Below are positions 24,820 to 33,031 of a stretch of DNA of 35,891 nt, piece by piece (the first letter of the stretch is position 1; the number at the start of each line of letters is the position of its first letter). The notes beneath the pieces were generated by a model. That model ran no database searches. It saw only the letters and a list, made by a program, of their open reading frames with translations, and was not told where the DNA came from. The stretch is from contig NZ_NFHP01000010.1 of the NCBI RefSeq assembly GCF_002159335.1, positions 1 through 35,891 of the forward strand. The letters run 5' to 3'. Position numbers and translations under genes: made by a program. Source of the DNA: Collinsella sp. An7 (GTDB taxonomy: Bacteria; Actinomycetota; Coriobacteriia; Coriobacteriales; Coriobacteriaceae).

Positions 24820-25692
24820 CTATTCCTCCGAGCAGGTCACATAGTGGTACGTGTCGCCGTCGGACACGTAGCTTACCTGCGGGCCGCCGGCGCCAAGCGC
24901 TGAGGGGATCCACGTCGCCATGTGCTCCATACCCGGCTCCTCCAGGTTGAAGTGGCCGAGTACGATGGCGCACTTACCGCGCCCGAGTTGGGCGGCGTCG
25001 CGGATGTACTCGCAGGTTGTGAAGTCGATAAACTCCATGCCGAGCAGGCAATCGGGCCCGCCTGCTGCATCCGTGGCGTTGGCAAGCGCCGTGTCTTGCG
25101 GACCACCCATGACGTGCATAGGAATCTGCACGCGGCGCACGCGCGCGGCGGGGTCGCCCACCAGGCGTACGCCCGCAAGACCGAGCTTGCTCACAATGTC
25201 GCGGGCGAGCTCCCGACCGGTCACCTCGGGAATCCCAAAGTCCATGCTGCGCGCGATGTCGCCCGTACGCGCCTCAAGCCAGCCCATCTTCCAGGCAAAG
25301 CCGTAGAAGATGCCATCGGCAAGCGCCCCGTTTGCGTCTAGTGGCACGCCGGAGTGAATGTAGTCGTGGCAGCGCCACACCGCGCTGCCTCAGGCGTCCA
25401 AAAGCTCGCGCTTTTCCTGGAACGTGGCGTTTTCCGCCACCACGTCTTGGTGATCTCCATGGTTCCAAAAGAGCGCTTCGTGCGGAATGATGAGGTTGGC
25501 GCCGAGCTCCTGCGCCTGCCGGATGACGTCGGCCGTTGCCCAAATGCAGGTAACGATACCCGTGCATTCCTGGTCGACGTTGCCGTAGAGCACCTTGTCG
25601 CGCGTGGTGGCCTCGTCGATGGGACGATCGCCCATCATATCGTAGCCGCCGCAATAGTCCTTTATGTGCTGGATAACTTCGCTGATGAGCAT
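24820..25692 (-). pseudogene. Nif3-like dinuclear-metal protein with in-frame TGA
   Basis: A Nif3/DUF34 family gene of about 290 codons read in one frame, interrupted by TGA at 25392-25390. The first part (from 25692) has the metal-site motif LIIPHEALFWNHGDH; the second has VWRCHDYIHSG and the C-terminal VLGHFNLEEPGMEHM, which supply other ligands. The junction reads ELLDA-stop-GSAVWRCHDYIH, with no frameshift. The second part has no ribosome site or sensible start. Directly after the TGA, GGCAGCGC and GCGCTGCC (25389-25368) form a hairpin. It may be a nonsense-mutated gene, a sequencing error, or UGA recoding. Nif3-like function is poorly defined. It lies 73 nt upstream of hypF on the same strand. 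Confidence 0.65.
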
Positions 25693-25931
25693 GGGGATCT
25701 TTTCTATGAGAGGGGGTCACGGCTTCGTTGTACCCAGATGGCGCGCCGAGCGAGCCAAGGCGTCTGCGGTATGTTATCGGCTGCTCGGTTTGCCGCAGCG
25801 GGTGTGCATGAGCGGCCAGTCGCCGAATACATGCTTGCCGTCCGCCGGCGTTCGCCGTCTGCTTGCAGCGCAGGGGCGGTAGCTTCGATACAGTTGATTC
25901 GTTATGCAGATAGTTCGAGCCAGGAGGTTTT

Positions 25932-27113
25932 ATGGTCAAGCTGGGAGTCTCGGTCTACCCAGAGCAGGAGTCGGCAGAAGAGCTCGCCTCGTATCTTGAG
26001 CGTGTGGCGGCGGCCGGTTTCAAAAAGGTGTTTACCAGCATGTTCTCGGTCGACGAGGGAGCAGATGCCCTTGTGGAGCGTTTTGGGTCGCTCGCGGCTC
26101 GCGTGCACGAGTTCGGCATGGAGCTTTCGGTCGACGTGAACCCCATGCTCTTCGACCGCATTGGGGCTGCAGCCGATAACCTCGAGATTTTCCACCGCAT
26201 GGGTATCGACGTCCTGCGTATGGACATGCCGTTTTTTGACGAGCGCAACGCCGCGCTGATTGAGAACCCCTATGGCATTGGCATTGAGTTCAACGCCATG
26301 ATGGAAGATCTGCTCTGCCGCTTCATCCCGGCCGAGCTCATGCCCAAGGTCGCGGTGTGTCACAACTTCTATCCGCAGCGCTTCACGGCCGAAAGCGTCG
26401 AGGCCTATTGCCAGATGAACGCCTTCTGGAAGGCACGCGGCGCGCGGGTGGGCGCCTTTGTGAGCAGTCAGAGCGAGGGGGCGCGCGGTCCTTGGCCGGT
26501 CCGCGAGGGCCTGCCCACGGTGGAGAATCATCGCGACATGCCGCTGGAGCTTCAGATTCGTCATATGCTGCTGCTTGGCGATGTGGACGAGATTCTGATT
26601 GGCAACGAGCCGGCAACCGACGAGGAGCTCGCCGCAGTGGGCGCCCTTATGCGCAAGCTTTCCGGCGAGGATGAGAAGGAGGATAGGGCCGCCGACGACC
26701 CGACGCGCCAGTTCGATGGACTTGCCGCCTTCTTTGGCGCGAGTGAGCGGACGCTTCTCCATATCGACCTCGACGAGAACATCTCTGCGGTCGAGCGCTC
26801 AATCGCGCTTGATTACCACCGCCATAGCGACGGAGGCGACGGCACCGAGTATATGCTGCGCTCCCGCATGACGCGCATGTCCTACCGCGGGCAAACGATT
26901 GCCCCGCGCACCTGGGCGGAGCCCATGTTTCACCGTGGCGACATCGTGGTGGTGAACGATAACCTCGAGCACTATCGCGCCGAGCTGCAGGTTGTGCTCA
27001 AGGACATGCCCAATGACGGGCAGCGCAATCACATCGGCCGTATTACCCCCAAGGAGCTTTTCCTGCTCGATGCGCTGGAACCGCGTGTGACGTTTCTTCT
27101 TGAAGAGGCGTAA
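25932..27113 (+). CDS. MupG/DUF871 family TIM-barrel protein
   Basis: A 393-residue protein of the DUF871 family, whose characterised member MupG hydrolyses MurNAc 6-phosphate-GlcNAc taken up by a PTS. The N-terminal TIM barrel (to about residue 235) opens with LGVSVYPEQES and shows FTSMFSVDE, LSVDVNPMLFD, LRMDMPFF and VCHNFYPQRFT. The C-terminal cyclophilin-like domain includes RSRMTRMSYRGQTIAPR and HRGDIVVVNDNLEHYRAELQVVL. The ATG follows AGGAGG. It precedes an alpha-glucoside PTS and GH4 gene rather than murP/murQ genes, so either a muropeptide-sugar role or another phospho-disaccharide is possible. A strong terminator follows. Confidence 0.87.
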   Translation: MVKLGVSVYPEQESAEELASYLERVAAAGFKKVFTSMFSVDEGADALVERFGSLAARVHEFGMELSVDVNPMLFDRIGAAADNLEIFHRMGIDVLRMDMPFFDERNAALIENPYGIGIEFNAMMEDLLCRFIPAELMPKVAVCHNFYPQRFTAESVEAYCQMNAFWKARGARVGAFVSSQSEGARGPWPVREGLPTVENHRDMPLELQIRHMLLLGDVDEILIGNEPATDEELAAVGALMRKLSGEDEKEDRAADDPTRQFDGLAAFFGASERTLLHIDLDENISAVERSIALDYHRHSDGGDGTEYMLRSRMTRMSYRGQTIAPRTWAEPMFHRGDIVVVNDNLEHYRAELQVVLKDMPNDGQRNHIGRITPKELFLLDALEPRVTFLLEEA

Positions 27114-27162
27114 CAAAAGCTCGCAGACCCGTGTGCGAGGATACATGTGTCTTTGCATTCCT

Positions 27163-27190
27163 AGGCCCGCCCTTTCGGGGGCGGGCTTTT
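27163..27190 (+). terminator. Rho-independent terminator after MupG-like gene
   Basis: GCCCGCCC and GGGGCGGGC form a stable stem with a TTTC loop and TTTT after it, about 50 nt past the stop. It separates this gene from the PTS downstream. Confidence 0.85.
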
Positions 27191-27690
27191 GCCTGTCTCG
27201 CAGCATTCGCATCTGCCCGTATGGTCAAATTGGTGCGTGAGAGGGCATTATTCAACACTCACCTACGAAGCTCGGTGCGGCTGAACTCCCAAATCCGTTT
27301 GATTTCCTGTGCAGTGGCTGCAAAATGGCGCACATACGGCATCACGCTTCCCCGCGGCGATGCCCAAAATTGCCCTCTCGCGGGGTTATTTGACCAAACG
27401 GGGATGAGCGAAGACGGCGATTGCGCGTTGCGCGTGAAGCTCGTGTTCACGTTGCAGCTTCCAGCGGCTGCCGTTTTCACGTTTCTGCCGCGAACGGTCG
27501 AAAACACCCCGTGAACGGTTTTATGCCGAAAAGCGTTTTTTCGGACGACGTTTCGTTCACGGATTTCTATCTTGTTCGTACAAGCTCTGCGCGACAGGCA
27601 TAATGCAAATCGGAACGAGATTGCGGCCGCGTTTCTCTAACCACAAATGTCCTAAACAAAGACCCAGTCTATTTGAGGGGAGTGGGGTCA
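27191..27690 (+). promoter_or_regulatory. 500-bp control region of alpha-glucoside PTS
   Basis: No gene is seen here; base composition is more AT-rich than in the flanking genes. The part from 27430 to 27565 is dense in CGTTCAC-type words on both strands (GTTCACG, TTCACGTT, CGAACGG, GTGAACGG, CGTTCACGG). The inverted bipartite motif is at 27488-27518. CTTGTTCGTACAAG (27571-27584) is a short palindrome, and a CATAAT -10-like box lies at about 27599-27604. Confidence 0.45.
27488..27518 (-). promoter_or_regulatory. Bipartite motif, inverted, upstream of PTS EIICB
   Basis: Read on the minus strand from 27518: CGTTCAC, 7 nt, then TTTCGACCGTTCGCGG. Core spacing is identical to the sites at 3572 and 8170. 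The orientation is opposite relative to the gene, which suits a dimeric or orientation-independent DNA-binding protein. Confidence 0.5.
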
Positions 27691-29301
27691 ATGAAGGTAG
27701 ATGTGGCTGGAGTCATGAAGCGCTTTTCTGGCGCGATGATTCAACCTGTTATGTTTCTGTCGGTCGCCGGCATCATGTTGGCGCTAGCCTCGGTTCTGCG
27801 CCTGACCTATATGCCCGCAGCTGTTATTGGTGTGGGAGACTTTCTCTACAACCTGTTCATGAACGGCTTCATCAACAACTTGGTTGTTATCTTCGTTGTT
27901 GGTCTTACCTGCGCGTTCGCAAAAAAGCAAAAGACCGATGCGGCGGTCGTCGCTATCGCGTCGTTCCTTTGCTACCTGTACGCCGATAACTACTGGCTGA
28001 ACCTTACCGGAACGCTCGCGCAGCCTGCTGCGGACGGCTCCTTCTATGGAACCGGACAAGCCATGGTACTCGGCGTCCAAGTTGTAGACATGGGCGTGTT
28101 CATCTCGATCATTCTCGGCTGCATTAATGGATGGATCTACAACAAGCTTTGTGACGTGCAGTTCCCTGATGCCGTGCGCATCTACGGCGGCACTAAGCTG
28201 GCCTTCCTCGTTTGCTGCCTCGCCGCGGCGCTCCTCGGCGTAGCTGCCACGTACTTCTGGCCGCCTGTCGCTAGCGGCATCTCCGCCCTTCAGGGCTTCA
28301 TCGAAAACGCGGGATACGCGGGTCTGTTCGTCTACGGCTTCCTGAACCGCATCCTCATCCCGACCGGTCTCCATCACCTTGTCTGGATGCCCTTCAACTA
28401 CACAAGCGTCGGTGGCGTGGCCGAGATTGCCGGTCAGGTTTATCAGGGCGCCGTGCCCATCTACACGGCTGAGATCGGTAACATCGCAAGCATCACGGCT
28501 ATCGATCCGTCCGTCCGCTACATCGTCTTCGGCTTCTCCAAGGTCTTCGGCTCCATCGGTTGCGTGCTCGCTTTCATCGCTACGGCTAAGCCCGAGAAGA
28601 AGGCCGCTACCAAGGCGCTGCTCATCCCGTCTTGCTTCACCGCCGTGCTCGCCGGCATCACCGAGCCGCTCGAGTTCACCTACCTCTTCGTGTCGCCACT
28701 GCTCTTCCTCGTGCACTCGCTGCTCGACGGTATCTTCCAGACGCTGCTCATCGCTGTCGGCTATCTGGCGCAGTGCGGTTCGATCATCGATATCATCACG
28801 GCCGCTATCATCATCCCGTGGGATATGTCGCACATCTACCTCATCATCCCGGTCGGTCTTGCGGCTATCGTGGTCTGGTTCCTGGCGTTCCGCTTCTTCA
28901 TCCTTAAGTTCGACCTCAAGACCCCCGGTCGCGAGGACGAGGGAGAGGAGATCGACCTCTCCAAGATGAACCGCAAGGCGTTTGAGGCGCAGAAGGCAGC
29001 CGGCGGCGCAGCGGTGGCGGTTGCCGGCGGTGGCACCGCGGTTGTGGATGATGACGCTACGAACGTCCAGCACATCATCGACGGCCTGGGCGGCCCGGAC
29101 AACATCGTGTCGCTCATGAACTGCTTCACCCGTCTGCGCATCGACCTCAAGGACATGAGCCTCATCAACGAGGACGAGGTCAACAAGTTCAAGAACTCCG
29201 GCATCGTCCGCGGCAAGAACAACGTCCAGATCATCGTGGGCATGAAGGTCCAGGACGTCTTCGAGAAGGTCATGGTGGCCCTCGGTCGCGACCTCGAGTA
29301 A
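27691..29301 (+). CDS. PTS EIICB permease, alpha-glucoside type
   Basis: A 536-residue permease with EIIC first (about 1-415, about ten membrane segments, including RILIPTGLHHLVW and AGITEPLEFTYLFVSP) and EIIB last (about 455-536) with the phosphocysteine motif LMNCFTRLRI at Cys478. A flexible Ala/Gly-rich linker (near AGGAAVAVAGGG) joins them. No EIIA. The layout matches the MalX/GlvC branch that imports maltose-like alpha-glucosides, and the GH4 gene 121 nt downstream supports this. The true start is ATG 27691 after GAGGGG; an earlier TTG is in the ribosome site. EIIA is probably supplied by 33032-33565. Confidence 0.9.
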   Translation: MKVDVAGVMKRFSGAMIQPVMFLSVAGIMLALASVLRLTYMPAAVIGVGDFLYNLFMNGFINNLVVIFVVGLTCAFAKKQKTDAAVVAIASFLCYLYADNYWLNLTGTLAQPAADGSFYGTGQAMVLGVQVVDMGVFISIILGCINGWIYNKLCDVQFPDAVRIYGGTKLAFLVCCLAAALLGVAATYFWPPVASGISALQGFIENAGYAGLFVYGFLNRILIPTGLHHLVWMPFNYTSVGGVAEIAGQVYQGAVPIYTAEIGNIASITAIDPSVRYIVFGFSKVFGSIGCVLAFIATAKPEKKAATKALLIPSCFTAVLAGITEPLEFTYLFVSPLLFLVHSLLDGIFQTLLIAVGYLAQCGSIIDIITAAIIIPWDMSHIYLIIPVGLAAIVVWFLAFRFFILKFDLKTPGREDEGEEIDLSKMNRKAFEAQKAAGGAAVAVAGGGTAVVDDDATNVQHIIDGLGGPDNIVSLMNCFTRLRIDLKDMSLINEDEVNKFKNSGIVRGKNNVQIIVGMKVQDVFEKVMVALGRDLE

Positions 29302-29317
29302 CGCATCCCTCTCAGGA

Positions 29318-29370
29318 TGGGGTAACCCGCCCGGCCCGGTATGGGGTCCGGCCGGGCGGGAATTACCCCA
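29318..29370 (+). other. Intercistronic hairpin between PTS and GH4
   Basis: Arms 29318-29336 and 29350-29370 pair almost fully (TGGGGTAA-CCCGCCCGGCC with its complement). There is no T run, and the GH4 ribosome site follows 45 nt later, so an RNA-processing or stability role for a dicistronic message fits better than termination. TAACCCGCC recurs at 29378. Confidence 0.55.
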
Positions 29371-29422
29371 ATCATCGGTAACCCGCCGGCGGCAGGAGCC
29401 GGCAGTTAGAAAAGGAGTACCC

Positions 29423-30778
29423 ATGAACGAGAACAAGAAGTTTCGCATCTGCATCGTCGGCGGCGGCTCCCGCTACACGCCGGGCATCCTGAAGATGCTC
29501 GTGGCCGAGAAGGACCGCTTCCCGATCTCGACCATCGTGCTTTACGACAACGAGGCAGAGCGCCAGGAGCGCGTCTGCGGCTACGGTAAGGTGCTGCTGC
29601 GCGAGTATTATCCCGAGTGCGAGATCATCCACACCACCGATCCCGAGACCGCCTTTACCGGCATCGACTTCGCCTTCATGCAGATCCGCGCCGGCCGCCT
29701 GAAGATGCGCGAGTCCGACGAGAAGATCGCCCTCAAGCACGGCTGCATCGGTCAGGAGACCTGCGGTGCCGGCGGCTTTGCCTACGGCATGCGCTCCGTG
29801 CCCGCGGTGTGCGCCATCATCAAGGACATCCGCAAGTACGCGCCCGAGGCTTGGGTGCTCAACTACTCCAACCCCGCGGCCATCGTCGCCGAGGCCACCA
29901 AGCGCGTCTTCAAGGGCGACTACCGCATCATCAACATCTGCGACATGCCCGTGGGCATCATGGGCATGTACGCCCAGGCCCTCGGTCTTCCCTCGAGCCG
30001 CCTCGAGCCCCGCTACTTCGGCCTCAACCACTACGGCTGGTTCACCCATATCTACGACAAGGAGACCGGCGAGGACTACCTGCCCAAGCTCAAGAAGATG
30101 TTCGCCACCCCGATGGAGGACGACGGGCACACCGGCCACGAGGTGGACGCCTCCTGGGCCGAGACCTTCCGCTTCATGTCCAAGATGGTGCGCGAGTGCG
30201 GCGACAAGTTCATGCCCAACACCTACCTGCAGTACTATCTCTATCCCAAGCACATGGTCTCGATCGAGAACCCCGACTACACCCGCGCCAACGAGGTCAT
30301 GGACGGCCACGAGAAGCGCACGTTCGAGATGATCGAGGAGGTCATCGCAGCCGATAAGCTCAAGGGCACCAAGTACGAGATGACCGAGGAGGACTTCAAC
30401 GACGGCCACGCCACCTACATCGTGGACCTCGCCTATGCCATCTCCCACAACACGCAGGACATCTTCCTGTGCATGACCGAGAACCACGGCATCATCTCCA
30501 ACTTCTCCGAGGGTGCCATGGTCGAGGTGCCGGTCCGCGTGGGCATCAACGGCGTCGAGGCACTGAACGTCGGCGAGATCCCGACCTTCCAGAAGGGTCT
30601 TCTGGAGAACCAGTTCGCCTACGAGAAGCTCACCGTGGACGCCTGCCTTGAGGGCTCCTACGAGAAGGCATGGAACGCGCTCACGCTCAATCGCTGCGTG
30701 AACGATACCGACACCGCCAAGGCCCTGCTCGACGACTACATCGAGGCTAACAAGGCCTACTGGCCCGAGCTCCACTAG
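29423..30778 (+). CDS. GH4 6-phospho-alpha-glucosidase
   Basis: A 451-residue glycoside hydrolase family 4 enzyme that uses NAD and a divalent metal to split phosphorylated disaccharides such as maltose 6'-phosphate. The NAD motif GGGSRYTPG is at residues 13-21, followed by HGCIGQETCGAGGFAYGMRS. The metal-site motif Cys173-Asp-Met-Pro is the form found in phospho-alpha-glucosidases, whereas phospho-beta-glucosidases have CNVP. GLNHYGWF carries His203. It lies downstream of the EIICB permease, as glvA/malA types do. ATG follows AAAGGAG. Codons are strongly biased to C/G endings, suggesting high expression. Confidence 0.92.
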   Translation: MNENKKFRICIVGGGSRYTPGILKMLVAEKDRFPISTIVLYDNEAERQERVCGYGKVLLREYYPECEIIHTTDPETAFTGIDFAFMQIRAGRLKMRESDEKIALKHGCIGQETCGAGGFAYGMRSVPAVCAIIKDIRKYAPEAWVLNYSNPAAIVAEATKRVFKGDYRIINICDMPVGIMGMYAQALGLPSSRLEPRYFGLNHYGWFTHIYDKETGEDYLPKLKKMFATPMEDDGHTGHEVDASWAETFRFMSKMVRECGDKFMPNTYLQYYLYPKHMVSIENPDYTRANEVMDGHEKRTFEMIEEVIAADKLKGTKYEMTEEDFNDGHATYIVDLAYAISHNTQDIFLCMTENHGIISNFSEGAMVEVPVRVGINGVEALNVGEIPTFQKGLLENQFAYEKLTVDACLEGSYEKAWNALTLNRCVNDTDTAKALLDDYIEANKAYWPELH

Positions 30779-30837
30779 GGAGTTCGTCAATCGGTGCTTT
30801 TGAGCGACATGTTCGCGTCGCGTAAGCGCTGACCTGT

Positions 30838-30867
30838 GGGAACGACCGGGCGATTCTTGCGACCCAC
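30838..30867 (+). repeat. 30-nt repeat, copy in GH4 3' region
   Basis: GGGAACGACC, a short variable part, then GCGATTCTTGCGACCCAC. The same sequence occurs at 33664-33694, on the strand opposite to the EIIA mRNA. As RNA this copy could be displayed in a loop closed by GTGGG/CCCAC, just before a strong hairpin. Confidence 0.55.
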
Positions 30868-30896
30868 GGGGCGGAGGTGAGGAGCCTCCGCCCCGT
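30866..30896 (+). terminator. Terminator-like hairpin after GH4
   Basis: ACGGGGCGGAGG and CCTCCGCCCCGT form a perfect 12-bp stem with a 7-nt loop, about 90 nt past the GH4 stop. The T run is weak, so termination may be incomplete. Confidence 0.6.
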
Positions 30897-30989
30897 TGCC
30901 CCGGTTCTTGCGGTTAGCGCTGCGCGCTGTCGGCAGATCGTGAGGGTACCGAGCAGTTTGTCTGGCACCGTTGCCAAGGGAGGATGCAC

Positions 30990-31229
30990 ATGGTTGGTGC
31001 GATCGAGCGGGCTCCAAGGGAGTTTCAAAGTCTACGGCTGTCGCAAAAATGTCTGTGCGTCGTCGAGATGATCGGCACATATCTGTGGCCATTGTTTGGC
31101 ATCGTGGCCGCGCTTGTGATGTGGCGCCGTGGCAACGCGTATATCTGGCGCTTTTGCGCCGTGGCTGGTGCGGTTGCGAGCATGGCGGTCTATGCAGTCG
31201 AGCTGACGCGCGTTCTGCTCGCTGGGTAG
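30990..31229 (+). CDS. Small two-span membrane protein
   Basis: A 79-residue protein with two likely membrane segments (about residues 29-43 and 52-74) joined by the short loop WRRGNAYIW. The ATG at 30990 is 7 nt after GGGAGG; an ATG 6 nt earlier touches that site. No family recognised. It is convergent with the RpiR gene 34 nt downstream. Confidence 0.55.
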   Translation: MVGAIERAPREFQSLRLSQKCLCVVEMIGTYLWPLFGIVAALVMWRRGNAYIWRFCAVAGAVASMAVYAVELTRVLLAG

Positions 31230-31263
31230 CGGCTGGGGTTATGCGCGCCTTGTCGTCCCGCGC

Positions 31264-32001
31264 TTAGCGTGAGTCGTGAGCCTCGCACAACAGGTGGTAT
31301 CGGGCGATTGCGTGCTCCACCAGGGCGAGCGACCCGGCAGCAAAGAGGTTTGGCTGGTACGCCTCCCGTTCCGACTTGGTGCTCTTGATCGCAATGGCCA
31401 GGTTTGCCGCTCGTGCGACCGGCGTACGCGAGCTTGCGGTGATGGCGACAGTCTCAAAGCCGCACTGATTGCATTCAAGCGCCGCCTGCCAGCACACGAG
31501 ACCGCTCTCGTTGCAGAAGAGCGCGAGCCCCGAGCTCTCCGACCCCGCTTGGCGCTGGCAAGCGCGGGCGATCTCATAGGCGTAGGGCATAACGGCAAAC
31601 CCAAGCTCGCCCAGGCGGTAGATGAGGAGTTTCTGGCAGATCTCGACGTCGCCGATGCCAAGAACCAGAACGCGACCGCCGCGGTGCCGCACGAGGGCCT
31701 CTGCGAGCAGATCGATGCCATTTGGATCTTGGTCGTCTTGGTGCTCGATCTGTTCGGCGCGGCGGTAATAGTGTCTCAGCCGATTGACCATGTCACTCCA
31801 CCCCAAATAGCCATAGGCCTTTGCGGCGCGATGCGCCGTTGAGGTGGAGATGCCGAGCTCGTGGGAGATGTCGGTAATGGTGGGCCGGTCGCCGGCTTTG
31901 AGGTGGCTGCGCACCGCCTGATAGACGAGGCGGGCGGTGTCGGATGCGGAGGTCATCGTGTCACGCTTTCCCTCGCAGGGAGGGATGGTCGGCTGAGGCA
32001 T
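31264..32001 (-). CDS. RpiR-family regulator (1)
   Basis: A 245-residue regulator with an N-terminal helix-turn-helix (ITDISHELGISTSTAHRAAKAYGY, cited as ITDISHELGIS then TAHRAAKAYGY, about residues 42-65) and a C-terminal SIS sugar-phosphate domain beginning GGRVLVLGIGDVEICQKL. RpiR proteins sense phospho-sugars; GlvR of the B. subtilis maltose PTS locus is of this family, which fits the neighbouring GH4 and EIICB genes. The start MPQPT follows AGGAGG 5 nt upstream, which lies next to the stop of the RpiR gene before it, so the two are coupled. Confidence 0.85.
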   Translation of the reverse strand: MPQPTIPPCEGKRDTMTSASDTARLVYQAVRSHLKAGDRPTITDISHELGISTSTAHRAAKAYGYLGWSDMVNRLRHYYRRAEQIEHQDDQDPNGIDLLAEALVRHRGGRVLVLGIGDVEICQKLLIYRLGELGFAVMPYAYEIARACQRQAGSESSGLALFCNESGLVCWQAALECNQCGFETVAITASSRTPVARAANLAIAIKSTKSEREAYQPNLFAAGSLALVEHAIARYHLLCEAHDSR

Positions 32002-32018
32002 CGGCTACCTCCTGCTTA

Positions 32019-32825
32019 TTATGGATCGGGGGGGGGGGCTTCCTCGATGTGAGCTGGGTTGACTAAACTGCTCGGCGCATGGTGTACGGCCAAGGTTTCC
32101 GAGTGACGAGCGTTATCGTCTGCCGCCCGTTGTGCCGAGAAGGTCGCAAGAGCCTCCTCAAAGAGCATGAGTGTTTTTACCGCAAAGAGATGCATGGCGT
32201 TGTCGCGCGTGCGAGCGAGTCTGATGGTGACGTCGAGTGAGGGGAGCGCCACGGGAAAGCCTGCATCCAAGATTCCCACAGTGGTGAATCCTCGGTCTTC
32301 TGCATATGAGAGCAGGCTCTCGAATGCCGGTTGAACGGTTGGCTTGCCGAGTGCGGATTTAGGTAGATTTTCAAAAAAGAGGAACATCACACCGGCATTT
32401 GGTGCGAGAGCGTCAAACGTTCCATAATCGTACGATGCCGTCGCGGAGAGGCCAAAGATGTTGAGCTTTCTGTTGATGTGCTCTGCAATGGGTCTCGTGG
32501 TTATTTCTCCGCCGGAATAGCAGATATTGTTGCGCCCCTCGCACCTCTCAAGGCAGGCGGCGAGCGTCTCGGCGGCTGCGGCAAAATCGCCCTCGACGAT
32601 AGGTTCGGGGAGGATATTATCGCTGCTGATGCTCGATCGCGTTTGGTATGTGTAAAGGTAGTCCTGAAACCCGCTAAACCCGAGCTTTTGCAGGGTCTTG
32701 ATGACCGTGCTTTTGGCAACATGGCATTCATTGGCAAGCCCGGTGAGCGACGGCTCCTCGTTCAGGGCGCCGTGTGCGTACAGGTGCTCAACGATTTCGC
32801 GCTCAGTTTCGGTCAGCCTGGCCAT
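32019..32825 (-). CDS. RpiR-family regulator (2), ends in a C11 tract
   Basis: A 268-residue RpiR-type regulator: helix-turn-helix (LTGLANECHVAKSTVIKTL, about 27-45) and an SIS domain (from NNICYSGGEITTRPIAEHIN). The start MARLTETE follows GAGGGG; longer upstream starts run through a promoter-like AT-rich stretch. The last codons contain eleven C in a row (coding strand) giving APPPDP before TAA. A change in tract length would alter only the C-terminus: with twelve C the frame runs on and stops in the ribosome site of the next gene. Forms an operon with the RpiR gene at 31264. Confidence 0.85.
   Translation of the reverse strand: MARLTETEREIVEHLYAHGALNEEPSLTGLANECHVAKSTVIKTLQKLGFSGFQDYLYTYQTRSSISSDNILPEPIVEGDFAAAAETLAACLERCEGRNNICYSGGEITTRPIAEHINRKLNIFGLSATASYDYGTFDALAPNAGVMFLFFENLPKSALGKPTVQPAFESLLSYAEDRGFTTVGILDAGFPVALPSLDVTIRLARTRDNAMHLFAVKTLMLFEEALATFSAQRAADDNARHSETLAVHHAPSSLVNPAHIEEAPPPDP
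32028..32038. repeat. G11/C11 homopolymer at the end of an RpiR gene
   Basis: Eleven G on the plus strand, inside the last codons of the RpiR gene. Tracts of this length slip readily during replication and are also prone to sequencing error. Confidence 0.85.
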
Positions 32826-33031
32826 GGACCCCTCTTTGACGATGTGTACACTATCAGTATATCCCACAACCACGACAGATCGCTTTTCACTGCATCGGCG
32901 CGAGCGGCGTTGTTTTGGGTGAACAAGGATGCGAGGAAGCCGGAGCATCTCGGCTCCCTCGCGCTTAGCCTGGTTTGTGTATCGCCATAAAACGCGTGCG
33001 TTGTTCTTGGGGGTTGGCGGGGTGCCTACGG

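Noticed and set aside
24820-25380. The second half of the Nif3-like gene as a separate gene starting at GTG
   Set aside because: There is no ribosome site, and the frame continues from the first half with only a TGA between; conserved motifs run across the junction.
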